A DNA stretch of 64,000 nucleotides. It comes from Lithodes maja. Lineage: Eukaryota; Arthropoda; Malacostraca; Decapoda; Lithodidae. Both the position numbers and the translations under genes were made by a program. The notes below the pieces were generated by a model. The model did no database searches, was not told where the DNA came from, and saw nothing but the letters and a program-made list of their open reading frames with translations. How positions within the stretch are numbered: the first letter of the stretch is position 1; each line of letters starts with the position of its first letter. The stretch is taken from the NCBI GenBank assembly GCA_037953745.1, contig JBAKBP010003208.1, positions 1 through 64,000 on the forward strand, given 5' to 3'. This document shows positions 52,306-62,574 of the stretch, in pieces.

Positions 52306-53140
52306 GATCAGAACCCAGGAGGATTGCCTTGAGCTCCAAGCAGATTTGCAAAAGATCCATGAATGGAGCATCAAATGGAATATGGAGTTCAATGCAGGGA
52401 AATGTAAGACTCTAGAAATGGGTAAAAGCAAGTACAGACCTAGAAAAGATTATAAACTAGGAAACGAAGTGATTCCCAAAGCAGAAAAAGAAAAAGACTT
52501 TGGGATAGAATTTAAGGATAACATGTCTCCAGAAAGCCACGTAAATAAGATAGTGAGAGAATCACTAGCACTATTGGCAAATATCAGGATGTCTTTCAAT
52601 TATCTTAATGAAAACACCATGAAACAAATAATAACGGCAATAATAAGACCCAGGATGGAATATGCATCTGTAGTGTGGTCCCCTCACATGAAGAAACATA
52701 TCCACAAAATTGAGAGGGTACAGAGAGCAGCTACGAGGATGATCCCAGGTTTGGAAAATTTGGAGTACCAAGAGAGGCTCGAGAGATTGAATCTACCTAC
52801 ACTGGAACAGAGAAGGAAACGAGGACAGCAAATTCAGATATACAAATGTGTTAGAGGTATTGACAAAATCGACCAAGAAAACTTCATAGAGAGGGATGGA
52901 GGTGAGAGAACAAGAGGTCACAGCTACAAACTAAAAGTGCTTAATAGTAAATCTGATCTGAAAAGTAAAAGATTTCCTACCAACTTGATTAGTGGGTGGA
53001 ACAAATTGCCAGCCGAAGTAGTGTCTGCACCATCAGTGCATAGTTTCAAAGCACGGTATGACAAACATATCTTAGGAGGCGGGAATTAACGAGCATGCTC
53101 ACTCCCGCAAATACAACTAGTGTAAGTACAACTAGTGTAA
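52304..53140 (+). pseudogene. LINE3 copy, 5'-truncated inside the reverse transcriptase
   Basis: It starts at CCGATCAGAACCCAGGAGGA, after the FADD box. The frame is open to 53089 and encodes QKIHEWSIKWNMEFNAGKCK, GIEFKDNMSPESHVNK, PRMEYASVVWSPHMKKHI and RGHSYKLKV, ending LGGGN. The 3' end has the GGCGGGA/TCCCGC hairpin with GAGCATGCTC and two ACAACTAGTGTAAGT units. It is nearly identical to the minus-strand copy at 42521-43375 but lacks the TAA there (AAA at the same codon). Confidence 0.85.
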
Positions 53141-53167
53141 GTACACACACACACACACACACACACA
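53141..53167. repeat. (CA)n tract between LINE3 and SINE-A
   Basis: About 26 bp of CA repeats. Confidence 0.9.
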
Positions 53168-53617
53168 GCCCGTAGCCTAGTAGGTAGAGCTCTCGTCTCA
53201 CACACGAGGGGTCGGGGGTTCAATCCCCGGCCGGGCGGAGACAAATTTGGCTTGTTTCCTTTCATGTGTTAGCCTCAGTTCACCTAGCTGTAAATAGGTA
53301 CCTGGAATAAGTGGACGACGTTGTGACGTCCCATCTGGGGTTGGCAAAAATGGTACAAGGCGAGATGGGTATCATGGGTTCACCTAAGCTGATGGCTACC
53401 AAGCCTTCGGGTGAGACGGTACCGTCTATAGTGAGAATGGTACCATACAGATCCACCCTAAGCCTTCGTTTCCGATGTCGCCAATTGGCTAAAAATACAG
53501 ACTACACACACATCCACAGCCATTCCAACGATACATATAACACCTACACATATAGGAGGCGGGAAATAACGAGCATGCTAACTCCCGCAATACAACTAGA
53601 GTAAGTACAACTAGAGT

Positions 53618-53622
<5 letters not shown>
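53168..53622 (+). mobile_element. SINE-A, full length, plus strand, tRNA-like head
   Basis: The head folds as a tRNA. The acceptor pairs GCCCG with CGGGC. The anticodon stem CTCGT/ACGAG encloses CTCACAC, so the apparent anticodon is CAC (53199-53201). The T arm CGGGG/CCCCG encloses GTTCAAT. The head degenerates into a non-tRNA body, so this is a SINE, not a tRNA gene. The 3' end is the type A hairpin plus two ACAACTAGAGTAAGT units, as in LINE3. Confidence 0.88.

Positions 53623-53652
<30 letters not shown>
53621..53652. repeat. (CA)n tract after SINE-A
   Basis: About 30 bp of CA repeats closing the LINE4-SINE-B-LINE3-SINE-A string. Confidence 0.9.
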
Positions 53653-53655
<3 letters not shown>

Positions 53656-53677
53656 TATACACCGCACCAAACTCACC

Positions 53678-54178
53678 TTAACCCTTCAAACCCGGTTGGT
53701 ACTCACGTGTACCATTATTTTTTGCCCCCAGGAACCCGGGTGGTACTACATAGTACCAGTGGTTGAAAGCCTGTGAGCTTCGTGTGCGAGGCGTCGGTCC
53801 GACGCCTCGGTCTGACGCATGTAAACAACAGCCGGCTGGACCGACGCTCCGCATCTCCGGCCACAAGAAGGAGAGCGTCGCTTGTTCGTGTGTGCCTGTA
53901 TGTTGTTGTTCAGTATCGAAAAGTGGTGTAAAGTGGCTGGTTTGGCCATAAAGTTATCTCCAATGAAATCATCATCACAGCTCACCCAGTTGACTTAGAG
54001 AGCTCTACTTAATGCCATTTTACAGGTAAATAACACAGCTAGGCTTGGGGATGCGCGGGAATGCGGGAAGCAGTCTGATTAACGAATATACGGTAGCCTA
54101 GCCTAGACGTTTTTCGGCCAAAACACCCGGATTTCGAGGAATATATATATAATACATAGCCGGGGCCGGAGGGTTAAT
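53678..54178. mobile_element. MITE family E copy 2, TTAA-bounded, 501 bp
   Basis: TTAA lies at both ends; the right end is like copy 1 (AGCCGGGGCCGGAGGG). The left end differs from copy 1: AACCCGGTTGGTACTCACGT and AACCCGGGTGGTACTACATA are paired units about 45 bp apart, each containing a GGTACT...GTACC palindrome. The interior matches 31950-32350 with an extra GGTCTGACGC stretch. It is non-coding. Confidence 0.72.
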
Positions 54179-54500
54179 TGATGAACACTGTCACCCAAAC
54201 TTTTAATATTACGATAAAATGTGGGCTTTTTATTACAATGTTAAATACTTGCTCAGGGGCTTGGGCAGGTGAGAGAGAGAGAGAGAGTGAGAGAGAAATG
54301 CTGTGATCTGGTTGTGTGTGTGTGTTTTATTGAAAGAGAGAGAGAGAGAGGTAACACGCCATTACTTGTGTGTGTGGCTTTAATGCAGGTCATTATGGTC
54401 ATATCTAATAATCTAGTTATTTGGAAGTACTGTATATTTATAGTACTATTTATCTAGGTATGCAGAAGCTCTATATGTTTATATTTTCCTGGCTATGGCT

Positions 54501-54505
<5 letters not shown>
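54179..54505. other. No gene; GA and TG microsatellites
   Basis: It contains GAGAGA runs (54270-54350) and a short TGTGTG run. Nothing else is seen. Confidence 0.45.
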
Positions 54506-54591
<86 letters not shown>

Positions 54592-54618
54592 GTATATATA
54601 TATATATATATATATACC

Positions 54619-54659
<41 letters not shown>

Positions 54660-54690
54660 CGGTATACAGTATATATGATATATTTATCCA
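54506..54690. repeat. (TA)n microsatellite with CCGGTATA interruptions
   Basis: About 185 bp of TA repeats. Interruptions ACCGTATA and ACCGGTATA occur at 54589, 54616 and 54658. Tyr-Ile runs translated from it are meaningless. Confidence 0.92.
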
Positions 54691-54761
54691 TCTATATCTC
54701 TCTTATCTATCTATCTATATCCATATTGTGTCCCCCGGTGACAGCTTTTTCTCTCTCGCTC

Positions 54762-54884
54762 TATCCTCTATAACTCAAATAGGGCTAGAGCGAATGGGCT
54801 GTATATTTACACATCTATTTCGTGACTGACTCTTCCCAAATGGTAGAAATATTTGCTCGATTAACTCTGTCATTTTTGAGTTCC
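54762..54884 (+). repeat. Family G fragment
   Basis: It runs from CTATAACTCAAATAGGGCTA to CATTTTTGAGTTCC and contains inverted arms (AACTCAAA / TTTTGAGTT), matching 33715-33842. Confidence 0.5.
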
Positions 54885-54885
54885 A

Positions 54886-55416
54886 GAGGTTAGAGGTCAT
54901 GATTTATCGCCTACTTACAGCGAATAGACTATAGTGTGTAGGGAGTTAGATCTAATGGATGTTTTTTTTAAATTTGATAAAGGTCTAGGGAGGAAACTAG
55001 AAAAATAATGAATACATGCAAAAATGATGGAGGTCTAGGGAGGAAACTAGAGAAATAATTAATACATGCAAAAATCGCTCATATTTAGGTACAACATTTT
55101 CGCAGTAGCCAAGTAGCCTAATCAAGATGAAGACACGACAAAATTACCGTAATCTGAAAATGAACACACTATAGTTAAGGGGAGATTTTCACTTGGAGTT
55201 TTTTTTCTGGACCCCCTTCTCCCACATGCTTTGAGCTTTGAAGACGTTTGCCCCATTAATTTGGCGATTTTACAACATTTCGCTCCATTTATGTAAATTA
55301 GACACTTCTCATGCCATTTAGGTGTCTATGTTTTCCTGCAGAGCGATAGCTAGCCTGGAATTTAGGAGGAATCAGCCTTCGGCTGGGACATTTTCTTATC
55401 GAAAAATGTACACATT
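54886..55416 (+). repeat. Block L copy 2 with embedded family C element
   Basis: A near-identical duplicate of 15165-15738, including TTAA then GGGGAGATTTTCACTT at 55175. Its right end stops at GTACACATTT, where the putative BEL LTR begins. Confidence 0.65.
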
Positions 55417-56080
55417 TGTCCATACTTAGTGTACTCAAACTAGTATGAACAGTCTCGATGTTACGTAATCTGGGTTAATGTAGCGTTACGTATAATTCCG
55501 TAGTCTTAAGTTAAACGCTTCCATAACCTTGGTCGAACGTTCCATGATTGGGTAGAATATATTATTCTATAGTAGTATATGGGAAAGTATTGTAGGATTA
55601 TAATTCCCATATATATATATATATATCTATATTTAAGATTGTTTATAAGTATCTCATTGTAAAGAAGATGGGATACATTTTCCATATGTTATGCGCATGC
55701 GCGGTATGTCACGACAGAGACGAACATACCGCGCTCGCCACTCTCCAACCAACCTCCGTCCCAGCTACACACGCTAAGCCTTCTTTCCATAGTTTCATAA
55801 TCAGGTGTTTTCGCTTCACTTTTCATCTCATATTCCATATAGTCATTACATCATCATCTTTGTTAGTTAGCACAAACTTAAAGTAAATATCTAGCCTATC
55901 CTAGCCTATTGTAGCCTCTTTTCATACGCTGTTTACCTTACTAACCACTTCAAGTCATCTAGCCTATTTTCCGCCATCCTCCAATCACCAGCTGAGTTCA
56001 TCAAAGGGTAATTATATATTCTATATGGTTAATGTTCCTTCAATAATAATAATATACAGTCCACTTATCTAAATTAACCA
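55417..56080 (+). repeat. Putative 5' LTR of the BEL/Pao element
   Basis: It starts TGTCCATACTTAG exactly where block L is interrupted and ends AACCA before TATAATTGGTCCTTCGAACC, which looks like a BEL-type leader or primer-site region. It contains a TATA-rich stretch at 55610. The 3' LTR lies outside the window, so the borders are inferred. Confidence 0.4.
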
Positions 56081-56892
56081 TATAATTGGTCCTTCGAACC
56101 TTTCACTAGTTTGCCTCCCCCCCCCCCCCCCCTATTTTTGTTGGGGAGTTATTCGGCGGTCGGTAGTTGCCTTGCTTGGAGTGGGGCTGGCCTATCCCTG
56201 TTTTTGTCATGAGTCCTACTACGTCCTCCTGGCCCCGGTCAGTTTGGCCCCATGGGGCTGTCGGGTTTTTTTCGTCCGCTCTTTGCTCTGGCCGCCCCAG
56301 GTGCCTGACCACCAGTGGGACAGGATGTGGAAACTAGTGGATAGGTCAGGGCTGCGACGGGAGTTTTACCCAGAATGAAAGTTATAAATCTGATTCAGTA
56401 CAGTACTCAAAACAATAATTAACCTACTTTAAATGCTTTTTCGGGCTCATTACATACTACTTTAGCCCTAGAAAACATTGCACAATTGGCGGATTAAATT
56501 CATTCATACTGTACTGTATTTTAAATTTAATCTATATTTAATTTATATCTAGATCAAAATTATACTGAAAAATAACTTCTTTAAAATGTAAAGTTTATTA
56601 ATTCACATATCTTTCTAAATTCTACTCTCGTTGTGTGCCCTGAAGGCAGGGTAATATGATAGCTGATAGGCTGATTGTGTGTTAATCCAACTCAAAACTT
56701 TTTTCCTTGTGACTTCTTAAGATGAACTTTCTTGTGTACAATTTTCACATTTATTAAATTAATAATATAGAATTAGCGGTACCCATTGAGTTTAGCCTGT
56801 TTCATATACCCTATAGGCTCACACTCTTCTTTACTTTATTATAGCTTTAAACGGTACTGCTCTTTTTGACATCTGGAGACTTTTGGCCTATA
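56081..56892 (+). other. BEL leader region, first part
   Basis: It contains C(16) at 56117-56132 and a GC-richer stretch to 56380. A short frame there ends VPDHQWDRMWKLVDRSGLRR; I cannot assign it. No gene is called. Confidence 0.35.
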
Positions 56893-57662
56893 CAGTCAGG
56901 CCCCCCAATACGCGAGAATAGGGGTGACAGGAGGCATCGCGTATTGGGAATCCGCGTATTATGGACCTAACTTTAAATAGGAATAATTAGATATGGGTGA
57001 CATCTCTCAATTATGGCCTATTTTCAAAAATGTTGGCCTTATTTTCGACATTTTTGGCTCTACAGTACAGTCTATATCTTATATATAATAAGAACAATGA
57101 ATAAAAATATGAAACCTTACCTTAAAATTAGTAGTAGATAGGCTAGGACTAGGACTAGGACCGTAGGACTTCACGATTTTCTCCAACTTCTCCCTCCCTG
57201 ACCAAATCGTACGAACAGTTTACTCTGACAAGCCTATTGCACAGTTTCCTTCTCCTTTTTTCTTGCGATCCAACACTTCCACCTTCATTTTGTGTGTTAT
57301 CTTCTTATATTGGCGTGGCATGGCGAAAAAAGTGGCAGGCACTACAAACGTTTGGTCACTCCGCACGGCTATGAGCGCTTGAGCGGGACTGTGGGAGGGA
57401 GGGAGGGAGGGTAAGCGGGAGGGAAGGCAGGCGTATGCCCGTCTTCTTCTTTTTTCAGAGCTACTCCTGGGCCTCGCGAAACGTAGACGTGCTCGCGTAT
57501 CAAGCGGGAATAGCGGATTTGGCCCCTTCTTAGCTCTCGATTCGTGTATTGTGGTACCACCTCGCGTAATTAATGTTTAATTAATTAATGTTATTTTCGA
57601 GGGGTCACTCGTGTATTAGGGTTTTCGCGAATTGTGGAATCGCGTATTGGGGGGGCTGACTG
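56893..57662. mobile_element. Pogo/Tigger-like DNA transposon remnant with TA target duplication
   Basis: The inverted ends CAGTCAGGCCCCCCAATACG and its counterpart (CGTATTGGGGGGGCTGACTG) are each flanked by TA (56891-56892 and 57663-57664). CAGT-type ends with TA duplications fit the Tc1/mariner group, pogo/Tigger branch. The 770-bp element keeps only a transposase N-terminus. It sits in the BEL leader. Confidence 0.7.
57121..57321 (-). pseudogene. Pogo/Tigger transposase N-terminus (CENP-B-type helix-turn-helix)
   Basis: From an ATG at 57321 (minus strand) the frame reads MPRQYKKITHKMKVEVLDRK, KKGEGNCAIGLSE, a TAA stop, then TVRTIWSGREKLEKIVKSYG. This matches the layout of the CENP-B/pogo N-terminal DNA-binding domain (basic start, LEVL-type helix, KGE, then TVR-IW). 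It ends at AAG|GTAAGG, a good splice donor. The catalytic DDE region is absent. Confidence 0.65.
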
Positions 57663-57931
57663 TATTGTACTATATTTCCCTCCCGACTTTTCTTAACTTA
57701 TGGCGTAATGAATCTATAATTTCATAACTATTACGTAAGGAGTTAAATTGAAAAGCTCCAGATTGCTTGTCTACATTGCGCACAATTCTTATTCCGCATT
57801 TCGTGAGGGTGTTTTATTTTCGGCTCACGATTTAATTTGATTTCTCGGAGTACTGTATTGTTGGCCGCAACTTATTCGGTCTGGCATTATTAGTTTGATT
57901 TAACGTAATTAGAATTCCTTCCTGTATAATC
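57663..57931 (+). other. BEL leader region, second part
   Basis: Non-coding sequence between the Tigger-like element and the gag ATG. No PBS could be fixed here. Confidence 0.35.
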
Positions 57932-60900
57932 ATGGCTAAAAGTGTACAAAAGCGTCGGGCTGGACTTAAGGGCTCTTTGACGGTCTTGACCTCTGATATT
58001 GACGTATTCCTTGATTCGGCGTCTAGAGTGGAGGTGGAGGCCAGGTTGCTCAGTATTCAAAAGCAACTTGACAAGTATGAGGTCACACAGGAGGACCTGG
58101 CCGACACTTGCGAGGACGCCGAGTATATCGAGGCGATCAGAGAGGATACCCTATATATGGAGGGCATACAAGTAATCGTTGCCACACTGAAGGGGATCCT
58201 GATTACAGAGGTCAAGAAGGAGGTCAGGAAAGAGCCAAAGAAATCCGCAGTCAAATTACCACATCTTACTCTCTCAAAATTTGAAGGTGATGCCACCATG
58301 TGGTCGGGATTTTGGGAGATGTTCAAGTGTACCATCCATGACAATCCCGACCTCACAGATATACAACGCTTCACCTACCTAAAGGGTCAGCTTCAGGGTG
58401 ATGCACATAAGCTAGTCGAAGGATTCATAATCGAAAGTGCAAGCTATGCCCCAGCAATTGAGCTCCTGCAAGAGACATATGGGCATCCAGATCGAATCAA
58501 GGCAGCTTATGTTACCAAATTCAATCAATTAGTGTCACCCAAACACCAAACAGCTGACCTGAAGGACTTCTATGCCAATACAGAGAGTGTGATGAGGTCA
58601 ATCATTAGCCATGGTATTTGTCTGGAGGAATTTTGTGTGGTGACTCTTGTCAATAAGTTACCATCACCACTAAAAGAAACCATAAAACGGGAAATGGGAG
58701 ACTCGAGCCTGGATTATAAGAAATTCACTCATTGCCTCCAGGCTGAAGTGTACAATATGGCGGGTCAAGACAGAGTAGGGGGTACACCCATGGCTACGGC
58801 AACATTTACCGCCCAGAGTGAGTACAGGAAATTCAACTGTGTTCTGTGTAGTGGCACCAATCATTTATGGTACAAGTGTATGAAGTATAAGACAGGGCCT
58901 CTTAAAGTTAAAAGAGCCCGTCAACTACGTCTCTGCACTGGGTGCTTGTCAAAAGACCATGGCCATTCGGGTTGTACTAATCCTAACATAAGAAGCTGCA
59001 AGTTTTGTAAGGGCAAACACTTTCATTCCCTGTGTACACAAAAACAAGGGAAAGAAAGTAGACCAGCGGAGGATAACACCAAGAGAGAGCATACTGCTGC
59101 TACTTCAACTACAATGTCCGTTGCCACAGGTAAACGTACAGTAATCTTGCCCACCGTACAGCTGCCGGTAAAGGGTAAGGATAATAATTGTGTTAAAATC
59201 AGATCGCTACTTGACCAATGTTCTCAGAGGACCTTTGTGAAGTCTTCTGTTCTATCCTCCCTTTCCTACATTTCTAAAGGAACTGAGGAGTTATGTCTTC
59301 ACGGATTTACCGGGAAACAGGCCTCTAGGGAATATAATGTTGTGGCACTGCAATACAAACACAGAGGTAAATTTCATCATCTAGACGCAATAGTGGTTGA
59401 TGAATTGCCAGAACATAAAGGTGAACTTAACCTAAAGTCTAAACTGGTTAGTTTACAAAGTAAAGGCATAAAATTAGCCGATCCTCACGCAACGGACACA
59501 GATCAGCTGGAGCTGCTCATCGGTGCGGATCACTACTACGATATAGTGCGACCTGGGTATAAAAGGTCAGGTAGCCTAATTCTGCTTCCTACCAAGTACG
59601 GGTACGCCATCAGTGGTTCATATGTGACCCAGCCTACAAGCTCCAGCACAGAAGTAATTACTGTATTGAAAGTAGCAGTAACACCAATGGACGAATACAT
59701 ATCCACTGGCAATATTCCACCATGCAAAAATGACTTAAATGTTTTGTGGGAATTAGATCATATCGGGATAACCCCTAAGGAATACTCACTGGTTGAGCGT
59801 CAAGCACTATCGTCGTACGAGGATACCGTTACCTACGATCCCGACAGCCAACAGTATAAAGTGAGACTGCCCTGGAACAATTCCAAGGATCAGCTGCCAT
59901 CTAACAAGGGTTTGGCCATAGGCCGTCTTCGGGGACTTCAGAAAAGATTCCTCAAGGAGCCTGACTTTTGCGAGGAATACTCAAAAGTCATAAAGGAACA
60001 GGTGTCCCGGGGTTTTATTGAAGAGGTGCCTTTTGATAAATCTGATACCGGGCATTACTTGGCTCATCATGGTGTAGTCAAGGAGAGCAAAACTACGCCA
60101 GTGCGTATTGTCTTCGACTGTTCCGCCAAGATGAGTGAACGTCATCCTAGTCTTAATGACTGCCTGTACACTGGACCCTCACTGGTGCCAGATTTAGCGC
60201 AGGTTTTGCTTCAATTTCGACTCGGTAAGTATGCCTGGGTGTCTGATATTGAGAAGGCATTTCTAATGTTAAGGCTCCATGAAGACGACCAGGACTATAC
60301 GCGATTTATGTGGCCCAAGTATCCGAGGCAATTGGATTCTCCCCTAATTTGTTACCGGTTTCGGGCAGTTTTATTTGGAGCGACTTGTTCCCAATTCCTT
60401 TTAAACGCCACCATTTTGAAACATTTGTCTTATGTCAGTGCAGATCCGCAGATTATTCATCAAATTCGGTCAGGGTTGTACATAGACAATTTATTGGGTA
60501 CAGGAAATGAAGAAGATTTCCTGGTTGATACCTACGCTGTAGTCCGAGAGATTATGAATGACGCCCATCTACATTTGCGTGAATGGGCGACTAATAATTC
60601 TGTTTTGCGGACTGTACTGCAACGGGATGGGGTGGCGGCCGTACAGCAGGAACATGTTAGAGTGCTAGGGTTGTTTTGGAAAACGGACACCGATACCCTC
60701 TCATTCGGCGTTCAGTACGCGCAATATTCGCAGATTACAAAACGAATTTGCTTGAGTATGACAGCTAAACTTTTTGACCCCTTGGGGATAGTTCTACCGG
60801 TGTCGATCAAATCGAGATTATTCCTTCAGCAATTATGGAGGATAAAATTAGGATGGGATGTAGTTTTGACTGGCGACCTGGTTCAGGAGTGGGATGACAT

Positions 60901-61825
60901 TATTTCGGATCTTCGTCTCTGTAAGGGTTTTAATTTTCCTCGGAGAGTTGTCATGGACCATCCTGTTTCCATTCATGCCTTCTCAGACGCTAGCAAGGTC
61001 GCGTATGGCACCGCCATATACTTTGTTGACACAAGTGGCGGTTGCATAGCCGTAAGAGGGCTACCAGTGTACGTCACCAACCGTGTCGACGAAATTCGTA
61101 CCCTGCTCCCAACCGCACAGTTCCGGTATGTGTCTACCAAAGAGAATCCAAGTGATTGCATTACTCGTGGTGTCTCTGCTAAATTTCTCAAATCTTCTGC
61201 GTTGTGGTGGAATGGCCCATGCTGGCTTAATGATCCCAACGAATGGCCAGAGAATATAGATTTGAGCGAGCAACACACTGCTATTGTGGCACCGGTAATT
61301 GACTCGGTGCCTGACGAAGACACACGGTTATGGGAGTGGGATAGATTCAGCAGCTATGAAAAGTTACAACGTGTTACAGCATGGGTGATACGATTTGTAG
61401 AAAATGTAAAAGCAAACATTAAAGGCACACCATCCACAGGTAGTGCTTACCTCAATGTGAAGGAGATCAGAATTGCAGATAAATTATTACATAAGCTCTG
61501 TCAACAAGAAATATATACGCAGGAATATAAATTACTGGTTAAGGGAACAAAGTCTAGGAATAACCTGATCAACCAATTGGGCTTACACTTGAAGGGGGAC
61601 TTGATACATTGCGGAGGCAGATTACGATTGGCAGCCCTCTCTGAGGCAAGTAAGTATCCAATACTACTGCCCCCCAATCATCCCTTCACCCATCTTATTA
61701 TCGATAGGTGTCACCGACTCTGTTGTCATATAGTCACCTATGTAAGACAACGATGGTGGGTGCCTAGAATCAGGCAGGTGGTCAAGAAAGTCCTTCGCAA
61801 ATGCTTAAAGTGTAGAAGAGTGTAG
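57932..61825 (+). pseudogene. BEL/Pao gag-pol polyprotein, damaged
   Basis: The open frame is 1297 codons from ATG (CATGGC). Gag: capsid-like region with LSKFEGDATMWSGFWEMFKC and DIQRFTYLKGQLQGDA (residues about 108-160), then three zinc knuckles starting at Cys303, Cys335 and Cys356. Protease: LLDQCSQRTF, with Cys430 where DxG is expected. Reverse transcriptase: VSDIEKAFLM (D772) and LYIDNLLG (D852, N853, where YxDD is usual). RNase H keeps HAFSDASKVAYG, then jumps from GGCIAVRG to LPVYVTNRVDEIR, so the middle with two catalytic residues is missing. The integrase zinc-binding part (CHRLCCHIVTYVRQRWW, KCLKCRRV) follows, then a stop. Gag-pol on one frame is usual for BEL/Pao. Confidence 0.85.
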
Positions 61826-62574
61826 AGAAACACATTATGATCCCGTCGGAATTCCTCCCTTACCAAACCTGCGAACTACCCCAGGTGACCCTTACAAAGT
61901 TACCGGGGTTGACTACAGTGGAGCAATCCCTGTGAAAGATTCACCCAATCTTAAGGTGTATATGATACTTTTCACTTGTGCTGTTACCAGGGCAATTCAC
62001 CTGGAACTGGTCACCAACCCTCACTTGTGATAGCTTCCTACATGCCTTCCGAAGATTCTGCAGTAGACAGGGATATCCGCGTATCATGCTGAGTGACAAT
62101 GCAAAGACTTTCATAGGGGCATCTACATATCTCAAAGAAGTGAGCAACAATCCTAAGATTCAGACCTGCCTTGCGGATGTAAAATGCGAATGGCGTTTCA
62201 TTCCCGCCAGGGCGCCTTGGTTTGGCGCCATATGGGAGAGAGCCATAGGCATCGTGAAGGCGGGTCTGAAGAAGGTGTTGGGTAGAGCTCTCATCTCGAT
62301 TGAGGAACTCAACACCATACTCTTGGAGATTGAAGCCACCGTAAATGATCGCCCTCTATACTATGCTTCTGGTGATTTGGAAGACCTTACCCCAATCACA
62401 CCCTCAGTACTGGTACGTGGATACAGACTGCGGGATCTTCCTGAAGAGCATGACGAGGATACTATGGAAGATCCAGACTACATAAGTGAGGAAGTGATAT
62501 CGGCCCGCTACAAATACATTCGTAAATTATCGCGAGATATTTGGCATCGCTGGTCAACAGAATATCTGGTGACT
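61821..62574 (+). pseudogene. BEL/Pao integrase core, two frameshifts and a truncation
   Basis: A second frame (from about 61821) gives HYDPVGIPPLPNLRTTPGDP, YKVTGVDYSG (first catalytic Asp) and YMILFTCAVTRAIHLELVT, then stops near 62029. A third frame continues CDSFLHAFRRFCSRQGYPRI, MLSDNAKTF (second Asp), APWFGAIWERAIGIVKAGLK, NDRPLYYASGDLEDLTPITP and KYIRKLSRDIWHRWSTEYLV. The C-terminal region is cut by a TTAA element at 62575. The element cannot make a normal integrase. Confidence 0.82.

Noticed and set aside
53168..53240. tRNA gene with CAC anticodon
   Set aside because: The cloverleaf-like head is part of a SINE repeated at several places in the window and is followed by the SINE body, so a functional tRNA gene is unlikely.
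54421..54773. Long Tyr-Ile reading frames on both strands
   Set aside because: They are translations of a (TA)n microsatellite.
55668..55886. 72-codon frame MGYIFHMLCACAVCHDRDEH
   Set aside because: It lies within the putative BEL LTR, shows no domain and has AT-rich low-complexity context.
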